The position numbers and the translations under genes are program-made. Below are positions 1 through 11,336 of a stretch of 64,000 nt of DNA, piece after piece. The notes under the pieces were generated by a model. The model was not told the origin of the DNA. It worked only from the letters and a program-made list of their open reading frames with translations, and did no database searches. Source of the stretch: Telopea speciosissima (taxonomy: Eukaryota; Streptophyta; Magnoliopsida; Proteales; Proteaceae); the NCBI RefSeq assembly GCF_018873765.1, contig NC_057919.1:64908984-64972983 (forward strand), written 5' to 3'. Position 1 is the stretch's first letter. Every line of letters begins with the position of its first letter.

Positions 1-1085
1 AAGTCTTTGTTAGTGATCACAATAGGGGGAGTGACCCTATCATGATATGTTATGGTTGTTTTTGTCTTATTTTAGTTTCCTTCTTTGTTTTGTAATCAGT
101 GGTGTATTCTTAGTATGGTTCCTACTAGGAATACAATACCTATTGGACAAGTTTTATAGATAAAGGCAGACCATGATAGACAATCACATTGAGTCTATCC
201 TCACTCAGTAATATTCTTCCATCGTCTCTCTCTCTCTCTCTCTCACTTGATTGACTGATTGTTGATTTGTCTGAAGTTACATGAATGTAAGGTTCATTTT
301 TGAGATACTTCATATTTGTAATGAAGTAGAATTTTAAGCGGAAATTTGATTCAATCCCTCCTCATCCTATGCTCTAAAACCCCAGTTAGGAAAATGTCAT
401 AATTTGTGGGAAATTTTAAAAAAGCAGATCCCAATTTAGATTTGAGAGTTGGTCAACGAGGCCGATCTGGATGAATTTTGGCTGGTCTGGATTGAGATTG
501 GATTGATACTGCCGGCTGCCTTTCTAGCCTCTGATTCTGGTCATTAAATCCTTGCTGATGATAGCAACAATCTACAGTTTGAATGTCGTGGTCATTCCTG
601 GAACACGAGGGGAGCATGTTGGCACCATTCTGGTCATCCACAGCAATCCACAGTAAAGAACCTGGGAGGGCTGGTTGAGGGTTTTGCTAAGAAGGTGTTG
701 GATTTTTTAATGTCCATTCTGATATTTCATTTGCCTGCACTTAGGGGATAAAGTGGAATGGCTAAGATTCGAGATTTTAATTCATGCCTATTTATCATTC
801 TAAAATGTTTCTTCCTCATTGTTTTGCTTTCTTTTATAATACTGGAATTTTTTTCTGTTCCTGAAATGGCCTCAGGGGGGGGGGTTATTATTTGTTGCTG
901 AGAAGGAAAAGTCAATAAACTGATTTTCTTCGTGATTATTCTGGCGGATTTAGGGGAATATTAATTAAAATTACAAAACTCAAGTAAGGGACCCCCCCTC
1001 CCCTTCTCTGTTGCACTAGTTTTAGAAAATGGACTTTGATCTATTCTATTGCTTTATGGCTGATCAGGTATTTAATTTCTTGCAG
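1..1085 (+). other. WDR6 intron (left edge of window), possible LTR remnant
   Basis: No coding exon is recognisable on either strand. Bases 1-250 look like the end of an LTR element: a purine tract near 25-33, then AT-rich sequence and a (CT)n tract at about 221-244. I could not find both ends, so this is tentative. The rest is AT-rich intron with homopolymers, and the final 25 bases form the pyrimidine tract and acceptor of the exon at 1086. Confidence 0.45.
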
Positions 1086-1277
1086 GTGCTGGTATGTGGG
1101 GATCAACGTGGTAATCTAGTTGTCTTCCCTTTACTGAAGGACTTGTTACTGGCCAAATCCATTATATCAGAAGTGAAGATTCCTCCATTAAATTATTTTA
1201 AAGGAGCCCATGGGATATCAAGTGTTGCCAGTATTACCTTAGCTACATTAAATATTAATCAAGTTGAAATTCGCTCG
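1086..1277 (+). CDS. WDR6: WDR6 homologue, internal exon upstream of the giant intron
   Basis: This exon of 192 nt (64 codons, phase 0 at both ends) follows an acceptor ttgcag and ends at the donor tcg|gtaaga. It encodes the WD-type segment VLVCGDQRGNLVVFPLLKDL, typical of the middle of plant WDR6 proteins. It is the first exon of the gene inside the window; about 500-600 N-terminal residues must lie to the left (family length about 1,350-1,400 aa, from memory). The next coding exon starts only at 22878, yet the junction reads continuously in phase (EIRS | TGGDGCICY), which is the main proof that everything between is intron. The methionine 57 nt upstream of the acceptor is intronic and not a start codon. 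Confidence 0.85.
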
Positions 1278-1518
1278 GTAAGATCTGAATCCAACGATCT
1301 TATTCTTTTTTTGGGGGGATGGGGGGAATTTGGGGACAATGTTTGTAAAGTATGTTTGTAAAGTAATTAGTTTCTTGTTGTCAGTGGGAAGTCGTAGTAA
1401 CAGAAAAAGATATTGTATACATGTGAAGCCTTTCTGAAAATGGCTTTTTCTATATTTTAAACTAACAAATCTGATGGATGATTAATTAAATTATGATCAT
1501 CAGCATTTCCAATAAAAG

Positions 1519-1717
1519 TGTTAGAAGAATGAGAGAAGAATGGGAGAATGGCTTGAGTGAATTATTTCCTTCACTCACAGCCCCTTCATTTATATCTTTC
1601 ACTTATAAGCAGAATTACAATACTGCCCCTGTATAGCCGACTATGCTTATAACAGGGAATAAACAAGAGAAAACGTAAAAACCCCAAAATACCCTTATCG
1701 GGTTACATAACTCAGCA
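1519..1717 (-). repeat. Left (3') LTR of Copia A
   Basis: This 199-bp LTR begins TGTTAGAAGAATG and ends CAGCA just before the polypurine tract complement ctccccctc. The same start recurs at 16058 directly after the priming-site complement, and the same end at 22741. AAAAG precedes it at 1514-1518. Confidence 0.88.
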
Positions 1718-1845
1718 CTCCCCCTCAAGTTGGTGCATAGATATCACACATGCCCAACTTGACTAGACTAGGATGAAATAACTTTCCACTTAACCCTTTA
1801 GTGAATACATTTGCAAGTTGATCATCAGATTTCACAAAGGGTATA
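1718..1845 (-). pseudogene. Copia A RNase H C-terminus and polypurine tract
   Basis: Read on the minus strand, this fragment continues the RNase H frame interrupted at 7513. The residues around the junction (ICI | PFVKS) fit together once element B and one copy of its target duplication are removed. It ends at a stop just before the polypurine tract. It is the 3' tip of A's polyprotein, cut off from the rest by the 5.7-kb insertion of B. Confidence 0.85.
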
Positions 1846-2041
1846 TGTTGAGAGATTAAGAATTAGAGAATAATGCTTGGATGATTATGATCACCCCAAG
1901 CTCATCTATTTATAATATTGAAAACATAGGACAGAATTACAATAGGCAATGTGGGACTAAAACCAACATACAAAAGCAACATAATAAAAGAAGAAAATGT
2001 CCAGAATACCCCCACGATATTCTGGCCCATACAATCCAACA
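1846..2041 (-). repeat. Left (3') LTR of Copia B
   Basis: 196 bp, TGTTGAGAG...TCCAACA, followed directly by the polypurine tract complement. It is nearly identical to 7318-7512. Confidence 0.9.
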
Positions 2042-2044
2042 CTC

Positions 2045-5000
2045 CCCCTCAAGTTGGAGCATATATGTCATCCATGCCCAACTTGACTAAGAAAGGAAGA
2101 AACACTTTGCCACTTAGTCCCTTAGTGAACACATCAGCTAACTAATCAACAAACTTCACAAAGGGAACACAGATGAGTCTAGCTTCGAGCTTCTCCTTGA
2201 TGAAATGTCGGTCAACCTCCACATGCTTAGTACGATCATGCTGGACAGGGTTATGAGCAATGCCAATGGCTGCTTTATTGTCACAATAACAATAAAGCAT
2301 CATGGGAAGGTGGACAGCAATACCAATATCCTGCAACAATCTTCTAAGCTATAGGAGTTCACAAATTCCTTGGGCCATCGCACGAAATTTTGCTTCAGCA
2401 CTAGACCTTGCCACAACATTCTACTTCTTGCTGCGCCATGTGACAATGTTCCCACCCACAAAGGAACAATAGCCAGAAATTGATTTTCTGTCAGTGGAGC
2501 CAGCCCAATCGGCATCAGTATAGGCTTCAATCTTCAGGTGACCATTGGGAGAGAGAAGGATTCCTTTTCCTAGAGCAGACTTCAAATACCGCAAAATACG
2601 ACGAACTGCCTCCATGTGAGAGGAATAGGGATCATGCATAAACTGGCTCACCAAACTTACAGCAATGGCTATGTCAGGTCGTGTGTGAGAGAGATAGATT
2701 AGTTTGCCAACTAATCGCTGATAACAATCTTTGTCAACAGGTTCACCCTCTTTCTCCTTAAGTTTTGTAGTAGCTTCCATAGGAGTATCGGAAGGATGAC
2801 AACCTAGCAGCCCAGTCTCAGACAATAGATCAAGAATATATTTTCTTTGAGAAAGAAAGATGCCCTTCGAAGATCGAGCAACTTCTATCCCTAGAAAGTA
2901 TTTTAAAGGTCCAAGATCCTTTACCTCAAATTCACGGCCAAGGAAGAGCTTCAAATTCTTGATAGCATCACCATCATTACCAGTGACCACAATATCATCC
3001 ACATAGACTATGAGAAGGGTTACTTTGTCACCAACTCGTCTGATGAACAATGTGTGATCAGCATTGCTTTGCTTGTAGCTTGTTGAAATCATAGCCTTGT
3101 GAAATCTACCAAACCAGACTCTAGGTGACTGCTTCAACCCATACAAGGCACGCTTCAATTTACAGACCCTGCCCTTGGTCCTGTCATCGGAGAAGCCTGG
3201 TGGAATGTCCATATATACCTCCTCCTCAAACTCCCCATGGAGGAAGGCATTCTTTACATCCAACTGCTGAAGATCCCAGCCAAGATTTGCAGCACAAGAT
3301 AATAACACCCTAACAGTGTTGAGTTTTGCCACTGGTGCAAAGGTCTCCTGATAGTCAACTCCATAAGTTTGAGTGAACCCCTTTGCAAGCAGACATGCCT
3401 TATATCGATCCACTGAACCATCAGCCTTCTGTTTGACCACAAAGACCCATTTACATCCAACTGGTTTTTTTCCTGGAGGAAGAGCCACAAGATCCCACGT
3501 ATTATTTTTGTGTAGTGCTCTCATTTCTTCCAACATTGCTGCCTTCCACTTTCCATATGTAGATGCTTCCTGCCAATTTTTAGGAATCGAAGCAGAAGAA
3601 AGAGAAGATATAAATGCACGAAAAGAAGGAGAAAGAGAACTATAAGAAACAAAACAAGATATTGGATGCAGAGTGCAAGTCCTAGTACCTTCGCGATGAG
3701 CAATAGGTAGATCGGAAGAAGAGGGCTCACCAAAAGAGGGAGGATCTGGATCGTGAGCCGGCAACTGGATGGGTATTGGTTCTGTAGTGGATTGAAGCTG
3801 CCCTCTGTGGATCCCACCCCTTTTATAGGTGAGTATATTGGAGTTGTCAATCCTCTTCTGAAATTCACCAATAGTTCTCTGGACTGGAGTCAGCTCCCCC
3901 TGAATAGGAACATTAACAATACTCTTTTCTATGGTCTCCCCCTGTAAAGGATTCCCTTCAGATGAGGGGGGAACAGCCAGAGGAGGTTGGGCATCAATTA
4001 AAGAAGGTTGGGCAGCATTCAAAGGAGGCTGGACAGCAGCCATGGGGGGCTGGGCAGCAGCCGTAGGTGGCTGGGCAGCTGCCAGAGGAACCTTAAGAGG
4101 AGGAATCTCAAAAGGCAGCACATCTTCACTAGAACTCTCCCCCTGAAGAGGTAGTGAAGAATAATAGGAAAGTGTCTCATGAAAGACAACATCCATACTA
4201 ACCAAAGTACGGCGGGAAGGGGGATGGTAACACTTATAACCTTTCTGGGTTGGAGAATAACCCAAGAAAATGCAACGTAACCCCCTAGGTTCAAGTTTGC
4301 CTGGAGATCTTGTATCTCTAGCATAACACACAACCAAACACCTTGGGAGGTACAATAAAAGAGGAGTTCCCCAGTAAAACATCAGATGGGCTATGGGAGT
4401 CAAGAACCCGAGAAGGTAATCTATTGATGAGATAGGCAGCAGTGAGAACGGCATCTCCCCAATATGGAGATGGGACATGCCTAGCAAACATCAAAACCCT
4501 GGCCATCTCTAACAAGTGGCGGTTTTTTCGTTCTGCCACACCATTCCGGGTAGGGGTATCAACACAACTAGTATAGTGAATAATGCCATGATCAGCCAAA
4601 TATTTTTGAAATTGAGATTCTTTATACTCGGTTCCATTATCACTTCTGAATATTTTGAGAGTAGCCTGGAACTGAGTTTGGACCATTTTATAAAAGTGCT
4701 GAAAACATGAAAAAACATGATTTTGTGTGTGCAAGAGATACACCCATGTATTCCTAAAATGACAATCAATGAAAGAGACAAACCAACGATAACCAGAAAT
4801 AGATGTTTTACGACTAAGGCCCCAAACATCAGAATGCACCAATTGAAAATAAGAACTCCTTTTATTTGAAAATGGATAATGAAAGGTAAGGAACCTATTG
4901 GAACGTGGGAGAAAATGAAGTTTGAACGTGTTTGTTTGGCCAGAACACAAGCCTCACAAAAAAAGTCATCTGTGATATGTTGGGTGACCAAACTAGGAAA

Positions 5001-6577
5001 CAAATGTGCTAAAATTCCTAATGGGGGGTGACCTAATCTAGAGTGCCATTGGTAAAGTTCAGAAGATGCCAAGGACTTCTGGTGGAATGGAGAAGGTAAT
5101 GGTGGTGGAGTGAAACGACCATCATCAAGCCGGTACAATCCACCATGTACTTTACCCAATCCAATCGTCTTCCCAGAGCCCAGATCCTGAAAGACACAAT
5201 GAAAAGGAAAAAATGTTACTTTGCAATTAAGATCACGAGTAATACTACTAATAGAAAGAAGGTTAGTAGTAAAATTAGGAATATGTAACACAGAGGACAA
5301 TGGAAGGGAGGAAGTGCAATTGATGATTTCTTTTCCCGATATAGAAGAAAGGGAACCATCAGCTGCTTTGACCTTATCTTTCCCAGAAGTGGGAGAATAA
5401 CGATGAAACAGGCTAGAGGAACCGGTCATGTGGTCTGTAGCTCCAGAATCTATGATCCAAGAATGGGAAGCTACAGAAGCACAGTGACCACTAAAGGGAA
5501 TACCTGACCGGGCAAAGTGTGAACCTGAAGGAGCAGAAGAGTTGGCAGTAGCAGCGGATGTAGTAGAGGCAGCAGTAGCGGAAGTCCTTAGCACACGAAG
5601 GAATGCCTGTAAATCGTCCTGGGATAGACCAATGTCGAGTAAGGGCGTGTAATGCACTCAGTATGGTTTGCTTTGTTCTTTGGCTTTTTCTTGGCAGCTC
5701 TCTTAGCTTCAAAGTCAGCCGGCTTCCCATGAAGTTTCTAGCACTTTTCTTTGGTGTGGTAAGGTTTGTAACAGTGCTCACAAACAATAGTACCAGTAGT
5801 AGACTCAACAGAAGTAGTGCCTGTAGGTGCAAGAGCAGCCGGGGCAGCAGTCTGGAGGGCTGACCTGTCAGTAATTGGAGGGTGCAACATGGCAGCCCTA
5901 TGATTTTCTTCAAAGGAGACCAATGCATAGGACTGTTCAAGTGTGGGAAAAGGTTTGTGACCCAACACCTGAACCCGAATCTGATCATACTCCACATTCA
6001 ACCCAGCCAGAAAATCATAAACCTTGATCTTGTCCACATGTTTCTTGTATGAAGTAATGTCAGCAGCTGTACTTGGGTGAAAATCAGAAAAATGGTCCAA
6101 TTGCTGCCAAAGGCTATGCAAAGTAGCATAGTATTTGGAGAGTATCAATTCTCCCTGAGTAGTATGAAGGACCTTCTTCCTGATTTCATATACCTAGGCA
6201 TCATTGCCAAGCTGCCCGTAGGTTTCCTTGCAAGCAGCCCAAATTTCAGAGGCGGTGTCAAGGAGAAGAAAATTATGCTGCAGATCCGTAGTCATAGAAC
6301 CAATCAGATAGGACATGAGAACTCCATTGTTGGCAAGCCACTTGTCTTGAGCAGCTCCAATCTCAGTTGGCATAACACTGGTGCCATTAACATGGCCAGT
6401 AAGGCCACGGCCAGCAATGGCAAAGGAAGCAGACCTAGACCAAAGCAAGTAATTAGTGCCATCCAACTTGATTGGATTAGGAGGAAAGGTATGATAATCT
6501 GATTTGCCTTGTCCATCTCCAACAGAAGTCGCAGTCGAATCCACTGAGTCACCCATGAAGACAGTAGAGAAGCCCAA
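2045..6577 (-). pseudogene. Copia B gag-pol polyprotein, broken
   Basis: Read leftwards: gag (6577-5738) with LDGTNYLLW and a zinc knuckle starting CEHC; protease motif IDSGATDHMTG and pre-integrase LGHPP (5657-4920); integrase core including RSDNGTEYKE and NGVAERKNRHL (4950-4318); then integrase end, linker, reverse transcriptase and RNase H (4487-2421). The reverse transcriptase keeps YVDD and DVKNAFLHG, and the RNase H start keeps YTDADWAGS. Damage: stops near 6192, 5736 and 2419 and further on in RNase H, a frameshift between gag and protease, and two opposite frameshifts in integrase near 4930 and 4330. It can no longer make a full polyprotein. The 688-codon pol segment is the longest open stretch in the window. 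Confidence 0.9.
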
Positions 6578-7305
6578 ATCGCAGAGAGGGGCTGTTGTGA
6601 TGAGAAAACCAAGAAATCCTTCAAGTTAAGGGCTGAAAATTGGAGGAGAATCACCTTTTAATGTGAGAGGATACGTCTCCAAAAATCAGCAGCATCAGAC
6701 AAGTATAACCCTAAGATCGATATTTGCAGGGTTTTTTGAGCTTGGCTGAATTCGATGTAGGGTATAAGAGGCCCAAAAACTGAAGTGTTGCAGCTCCAAC
6801 CAAGGTCGAGTGTGCCTTTATAAGTAGAGAACCAGCCTTCAAAAAATCAGAACCAATAGAAGTCACCAGCCCCTAGATCGATAGTTGTCAGGGTTTTGAA
6901 AAAAACCCTGTTTTTGTGAAAAATCGATCTTAGGAGGTCTTGAACAGATCTGAAGATAGGAACAGATGTAAAGGAGATGGCCTGCTGCAGTTCTTGGTCT
7001 TCAAATAGGAGGAGTGGTCCCTTGTAGCAGAGATGGAAGCAGTCCCCGAAAAACTGAAGATCCAAATATTGCAGACAGGTAGTGGTGTCCCTATCGAGCA
7101 GAAAATTGCACCATGGAAAGAGGTAATTGATGGCAGCAACTGGATCTGTAGATCACCTCATCAGTGCTGCCCTAGTGGAAGAATGGAAGCAAGGGGATCA
7201 AGACAGAAGAAGAAGAAAGAAGGAAGAAAGAAAAAAAATCGAAGGGAAGGGAAGGGGAACAAAAATCGAGAATGGAGGGAGAAGAATGTCCCTAATTCAT
7301 AACCT

Positions 7306-7317
7306 GCTCTGATACCA
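7306..7317 (-). other. Primer binding site of Copia B
   Basis: The + strand reads gctctgatacca; on the element strand this is TGGTATCAGAGC, complementary to the 3' end of plant initiator Met tRNA. It abuts the 5' LTR with no gap. Confidence 0.88.
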
Positions 7318-7512
7318 TGTTGAGAGATTAAGAATTAGAGAATAATGCTTGGATGATTATGATCACCCAAGCTCATCTATTTATAATATTGAAAACATAG
7401 GACAGAATTACAATAGGCGATGTGGGACTAAAACCCACATACAAAAGCAACATAATAAAAGAAGAAAATGTCCAGAATACCCCCACGGTATTCTAGCCCA
7501 TACAATCCAACA
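7318..7512 (-). repeat. Right (5') LTR of Copia B
   Basis: 195 bp, directly preceded on the + strand by the priming-site complement at 7306-7317, as expected for a 5' LTR read on the minus strand. It is followed by target duplication TTATA. Confidence 0.9.
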
Positions 7513-8899
7513 TTATACAAATCTGCTCACTTTCTAACTTATCCTTGATAAAGTGTCTGTCGATCTCCACATGCTTGGTACAATCATGTTGCATTGGATT
7601 GTGAGCAATGCTGATTGCTGCTTTGTTCTCACAGTACAACATTGATGAACAGAACCACCAATATCCTGGAGTAACTCTGAAGCCACAATAGCTCACATAT
7701 GCCCTGGGCCATGGCATGGAATTCTGCTTCAGCACTGGACCTAGCCACCACATTTTGTTTTTTTACTTCGCCATGTGACAAGGTTACCTCCTACAAAGGT
7801 ACAATATAGCATGAAGTGGACTTTCTGTCAGGGTTACCACCCTACTCAGCATCTGTGTAAGCTTCAATGCGAAGATGATCATGTGGGGATAGGAGAGTCC
7901 CTTTCCTTAGAGCTGACTTCAAGTAGTGGAGAATACGAAGAACAACAGCCATATGGGTGGAGTAGGGATCATGCATAAACTAACTGACCAAACTAACAGC
8001 AAATGCAATGTCTGGTCTAGTGTGGTAGAGATAGATTAGTTTACCCACCAACCTCTGATAGCGCCCCTTATCAAGAGGATCACCATCCTTCTCTTGTAGA
8101 CGAGTAGTAGCCTCCAAAGGGGTGTCACATGGGTGACATCCTAACAAACTAGTCTCTAAGAGTAAGTCTAGAACATATTTTCCTTGGGAGAGAAAGATGC
8201 ATTTGGGAGAACGGGCAACTTCAATCCCTAGGTCTTTTATTTTAAAATCTCGTCCCAAGAAAGTCTTTAGATGAGAGACTTCATCTGTATCATTGCCAGT
8301 CACCATTATGTCATCGACATAAACTATGCGAAGAGTAACCTTATCTCCATTCCGCTTGATGAACAAGGTGTGATCAGCATTGCTCTGTTTAATCCTACAA
8401 AGATCATTGCTTTATGGAACCTGCCAAACCAAGCCCGAGGCGATTGTTTTAGCCCATATAATGCTCTCTTCAGTCTGCAAACCTTCCCATGAGTCTTGTC
8501 ACAAGAAAAACCTGGAGGGACTTCCATATAGACTTCCTCCTCCTGCTCTCCATGAAGGAATGCATTTTCACATCCAAATGCTGCAAATCCCAGTCAAGAT
8601 TGACAACATATGATAGCAGAACCCGAACAGTATTCAACTTTGCCACTGGGGCAAATGTCTCCTGATAATCAATCCCATAGGTCTGGGTAAAGCCTTTGGC
8701 CACCAGCCGGCCTTATATTTGTCCATTGTTCCATCAGGCTTTTGCTTGACAACAAACACCCATTTGCATCCCACTGTTTTCTTGCCCGAAGGAAGAGCCA
8801 CCAGCTCCTTTGGATAAGGCCATCATCTCTTCCGACATGGCTGCTTTCCACTTTGGATCTACCATTGCCTCCTACCATTTTTGAGGAATAGAAACAAAG
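7513..8899 (-). pseudogene. Copia A reverse transcriptase and RNase H fragment
   Basis: Minus-strand remains of A's pol between insertions B and D. Reverse transcriptase motifs are readable in shifted frames: KGFTQTYGIDYQETFAPVAK (near 8700-8640), LYGLKQSPRAWFGRF (near 8465-8420) and IVYVDDIMVTGND (near 8330-8285), then RNase H with NKAAISIAHNP (near 7640). Several frameshifts and stops separate the pieces, and part of the LGPLKYFLG region is deleted. Upstream it continues at 12516 after removal of D, and downstream at 1845 after removal of B. Confidence 0.85.
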
Positions 8900-10077
8900 T
8901 GATGCAGATTCATCACCAAATAGGGCTTGTTTCATTAGGAATAAGTCTAGGGTTGGGTTACATACATGTTGGGCCTTTGATCCTATGGGTTTCTAATGTA
9001 ATAGGCCACTTTTATGGGCCTAAAATATGGGTATATAGGTTGCATACGGGATTAGCCCAATACTTAGTTTATTTTTATGTTTTCTAATTGAACCGGTTCA
9101 AATTGGTTGCATCCAATTGGTTCAATTTAAGTGATCATGTGACTTGGTTAAGTGGTCATGTGACAACTTAATTGGTCATGTGATGTAAGTTGGGCTGATT
9201 AGGACTCTATAAGTCCAGCCATGTTTTGAGTCTATTTCCTTTAGTATTCTAGTTTCCTAGTCAGTTTAAGTTACCTAATAGGTTAGGGATAGGGTTAGGC
9301 CATTCCTTTTTAGTGTCTAAGTCTATTTTTGAGTCTTCTATATAAGTTTGTAAGGGAGACCAGCATTACATACGAATTTGATTAATAAAAATTAGTTTTA
9401 TGCTTGCTGCCATTGCTGCTGCTCTTTGTAAGTGTATAGCCTTGTGGATCTCAAGGTGGTAAAGGGTAGGTGGACTCCTGCGACTCCTTGCATTGTGAAG
9501 ATCGAGAGGCTCTTTCAAATCATCAAGTTGCTGCCATTGTCCTGCAATACAGTGAGTTTGAACCTGTTTTCTTATTTTAAACCTTCTTCTATCATCCTTC
9601 ATCTTCCCTTAGACCTAATCCACAGTCCCCTCCATCCATCAAACCCTAATTCTCCATTAAACCTGTACTCCTACCTCCACTAGGATTCCCCCATAACTCC
9701 AGTTTTAACCATCACTTTCGAACCCTACTTCCAGCTTATATTCCCCACACCAATCCCCACATTCGACCTTAACCCTAGCCCTTAGTCTCCACTTTAACCC
9801 CTCCATTTCCCCACTCCATTAAACCTTCAAAACCTGCAACTCAATTCTGTCTAGAATTGCAGAATTTTAAAACCTTCCCAAATCCAATTATTTTTATCCT
9901 ATAATAACCCCCTAGACCTGCATATTAAAGTCATATAAGACCCATTCCCAAATTCCCATCCTAAACCCTAGAATTAACCTAAATCCTAGTGCGGTCCATT
10001 CGAACCAGCAACCCCTTTTGCGATTGATCCTATTGTCTGGCTCCTAGTAGGTCTCCTACCTACCTAGGACTACATTA
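8900..10077 (+). repeat. 5' LTR of element D
   Basis: 1,178 bp. A probable promoter TATA box, tatataag, lies at 9339-9346, and aataaaaa about 45 bases later could serve in polyadenylation. The 3' part is rich in aaccctaa-like motifs. Since the element is sense to WDR6, both signals face the host transcript. Confidence 0.9.
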
Positions 10078-10079
10078 AT

Positions 10080-10092
10080 TGGTATCAGAGCC
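10080..10092 (+). other. Primer binding site of element D
   Basis: tggtatcagagcc, complementary to initiator Met tRNA, two bases after the 5' LTR. The gag ATG follows immediately at 10093. Confidence 0.88.
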
Positions 10093-10941
10093 ATGGAAGA
10101 ACATGGCAACCCTGTTGTTGATCCAACACTACCACCCCCACCTGATCCCATGGCTGCAATCATGGATACGCTCCATAAGATCAGTGATCAGTTACAGATT
10201 GTAGAACAAAGGCAAGTTGTGCCTCTTGTAAGCAACATTCCCCTAGAAAAGGACAGATATCAAGTTAATTCGGTAGTACAAAGAGCCCCAAGGAGAGATC
10301 AATACAGAGAAGACAGAGAAAGGTACAGAGATCATAGTGAAGACAGGAACAGAGGATACAGGAAACGCCATAGACCTCCAGAGGCGTATGAGTTGAGAGA
10401 CTGTGATGGCAAACCAAATCCACAGGTATTTTGTGATTGGTTAGCTGCTTTAGATGATTATTTTAATTGGTATGATTTGCTTGAGCATAGGAAAATGAGA
10501 CTAGCACATACCAAGCTAGTGGTACTAGCACATAATTGGTGGAGAACCCAGATGGATTATCCTAACTACAGTGGTAGAGAACCTGTTACATGGGTAGAGA
10601 TGAAAGCAGATCTGAGTAAGAAATATTTCCCACGAACGTTCAGAGCTCTACAACAAGGTAACTTAAATTCCCATCGACAACATCACCACCAAAAGACCTT
10701 CAAATCTGAAGACAACTTGAAACCTCCATCAATGAGATTCCGTTTGCAAGTTGAAGAGTGTGGGAAATCTAACTTCACCAGTATTAAAACAACGGCTGAA
10801 TACAAATTTCCATTACCAAAGGAAGTTGAGAGAGCACAAGTTGAAGATAAAGCTGAAGTGGCAGTGAATTGTGATGAAAGGAAAGAGACAGTCCCCTATA
10901 GCTTCAAAGATGGAAAGTCGACATGTAGAAGACCCTACTGA
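10093..10941 (+). CDS. Element D gag-like protein
   Basis: Open frame of 282 residues whose ATG directly follows the priming site. Residues about 95-195 match the Ty3/Gypsy retrotransposon gag domain: PQVFCDWLAALDDYFNWYDL, then RKMRLAHTKL, AHNWWRTQMD and TWVEMKADLSKKYFP. An Arg/Asp/Glu-rich segment precedes it (about 70-95). No zinc knuckle is seen. The expected role is assembly of particles with an enzyme-encoding partner element. The frame ends at 10941, where the continuing similarity in charge pattern moves to another frame (next entry), suggesting a single-base frameshift. Confidence 0.8.
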   Translation: MEEHGNPVVDPTLPPPPDPMAAIMDTLHKISDQLQIVEQRQVVPLVSNIPLEKDRYQVNSVVQRAPRRDQYREDRERYRDHSEDRNRGYRKRHRPPEAYELRDCDGKPNPQVFCDWLAALDDYFNWYDLLEHRKMRLAHTKLVVLAHNWWRTQMDYPNYSGREPVTWVEMKADLSKKYFPRTFRALQQGNLNSHRQHHHQKTFKSEDNLKPPSMRFRLQVEECGKSNFTSIKTTAEYKFPLPKEVERAQVEDKAEVAVNCDERKETVPYSFKDGKSTCRRPY

Positions 10942-11308
10942 AGTGGTCAATGTCGAAGAAACCAAAGTAGAAAAAGATGAAACAGCAGAAAATGAAGAGG
11001 TGGTTGAGAGCACTCCCCAAGAAATTATTGGCATTCAAGATGCTGTTTTTGAGGAGGTGGAGCTTGTGTCTCAACTATTAAATGCGAAGGTTGCTAACAC
11101 TGAAGACTCTATGGACAGGACATTCACAGTTGCTGCTGATTCAGAAAACGAACACATAGAGTTTGTTATGCCACCATGGTTCTTCGAAGAGAAAGCTCCA
11201 CGCCTTGGAGATTTTATCCCCAATGTTCCTGCTTCACCGGAATTCTGTTTGGGGATGGTCAAAGCTGCTGATCACATGTTGATTCCCTCTCATCACTACA
11301 AAATTTGA
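10871..11308 (+). CDS. Element D second open frame, acidic tail
   Basis: 145 codons overlapping the end of the gag frame by 71 nt. The product is rich in Glu and Val (EVVNVEETKVEKDETAENEE), followed by a mixed segment ending LIPSHHYKI. I recognise no enzymatic domain. It was probably once fused to the gag frame; alternatively it is translated by frameshifting. It stops 28 bases before the 3' LTR, leaving only the purine-rich tract, so no pol gene could have been present in this copy's interior beyond this point. Confidence 0.55.
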   Translation: MMKGKRQSPIASKMESRHVEDPTEVVNVEETKVEKDETAENEEVVESTPQEIIGIQDAVFEEVELVSQLLNAKVANTEDSMDRTFTVAADSENEHIEFVMPPWFFEEKAPRLGDFIPNVPASPEFCLGMVKAADHMLIPSHHYKI

Positions 11309-11336
11309 GGACGAATTTTTTCAAGTTGGGGAGAGT

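Larger units (their letters stand above)
1846..7512 (-). mobile_element. Copia element B, nested in element A
   Basis: Complete 5,667-bp Ty1/Copia element. LTRs are 1846-2041 (196 bp) and 7318-7512 (195 bp), beginning TGTTGAGAG and ending TCCAACA. By eye they differ at about four substitutions and one single-base indel, so the insertion is fairly young. The priming-site complement gctctgatacca is at 7306-7317 (initiator Met tRNA) and the polypurine complement ctccccctc starts at 2042. Target duplications are GTATA (1841-1845) and TTATA (7513-7517), one mismatch. The insertion point is within the RNase H codons of A. Short LTRs and domain order PR-IN-RT-RH fit an Ale/Retrofit-like Copia lineage, though that placement is from memory. 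Confidence 0.92.

Noticed and set aside
453..915. Two short minus-strand frames
   Set aside because: No recognisable domain, low-complexity composition, inside an intron.
1029..1085. Apparent start of an open frame (M at 1029) before the WDR6 exon
   Set aside because: The 19 codons before 1086 lie upstream of a good acceptor and read as intron; the conserved protein segment begins exactly at 1086.
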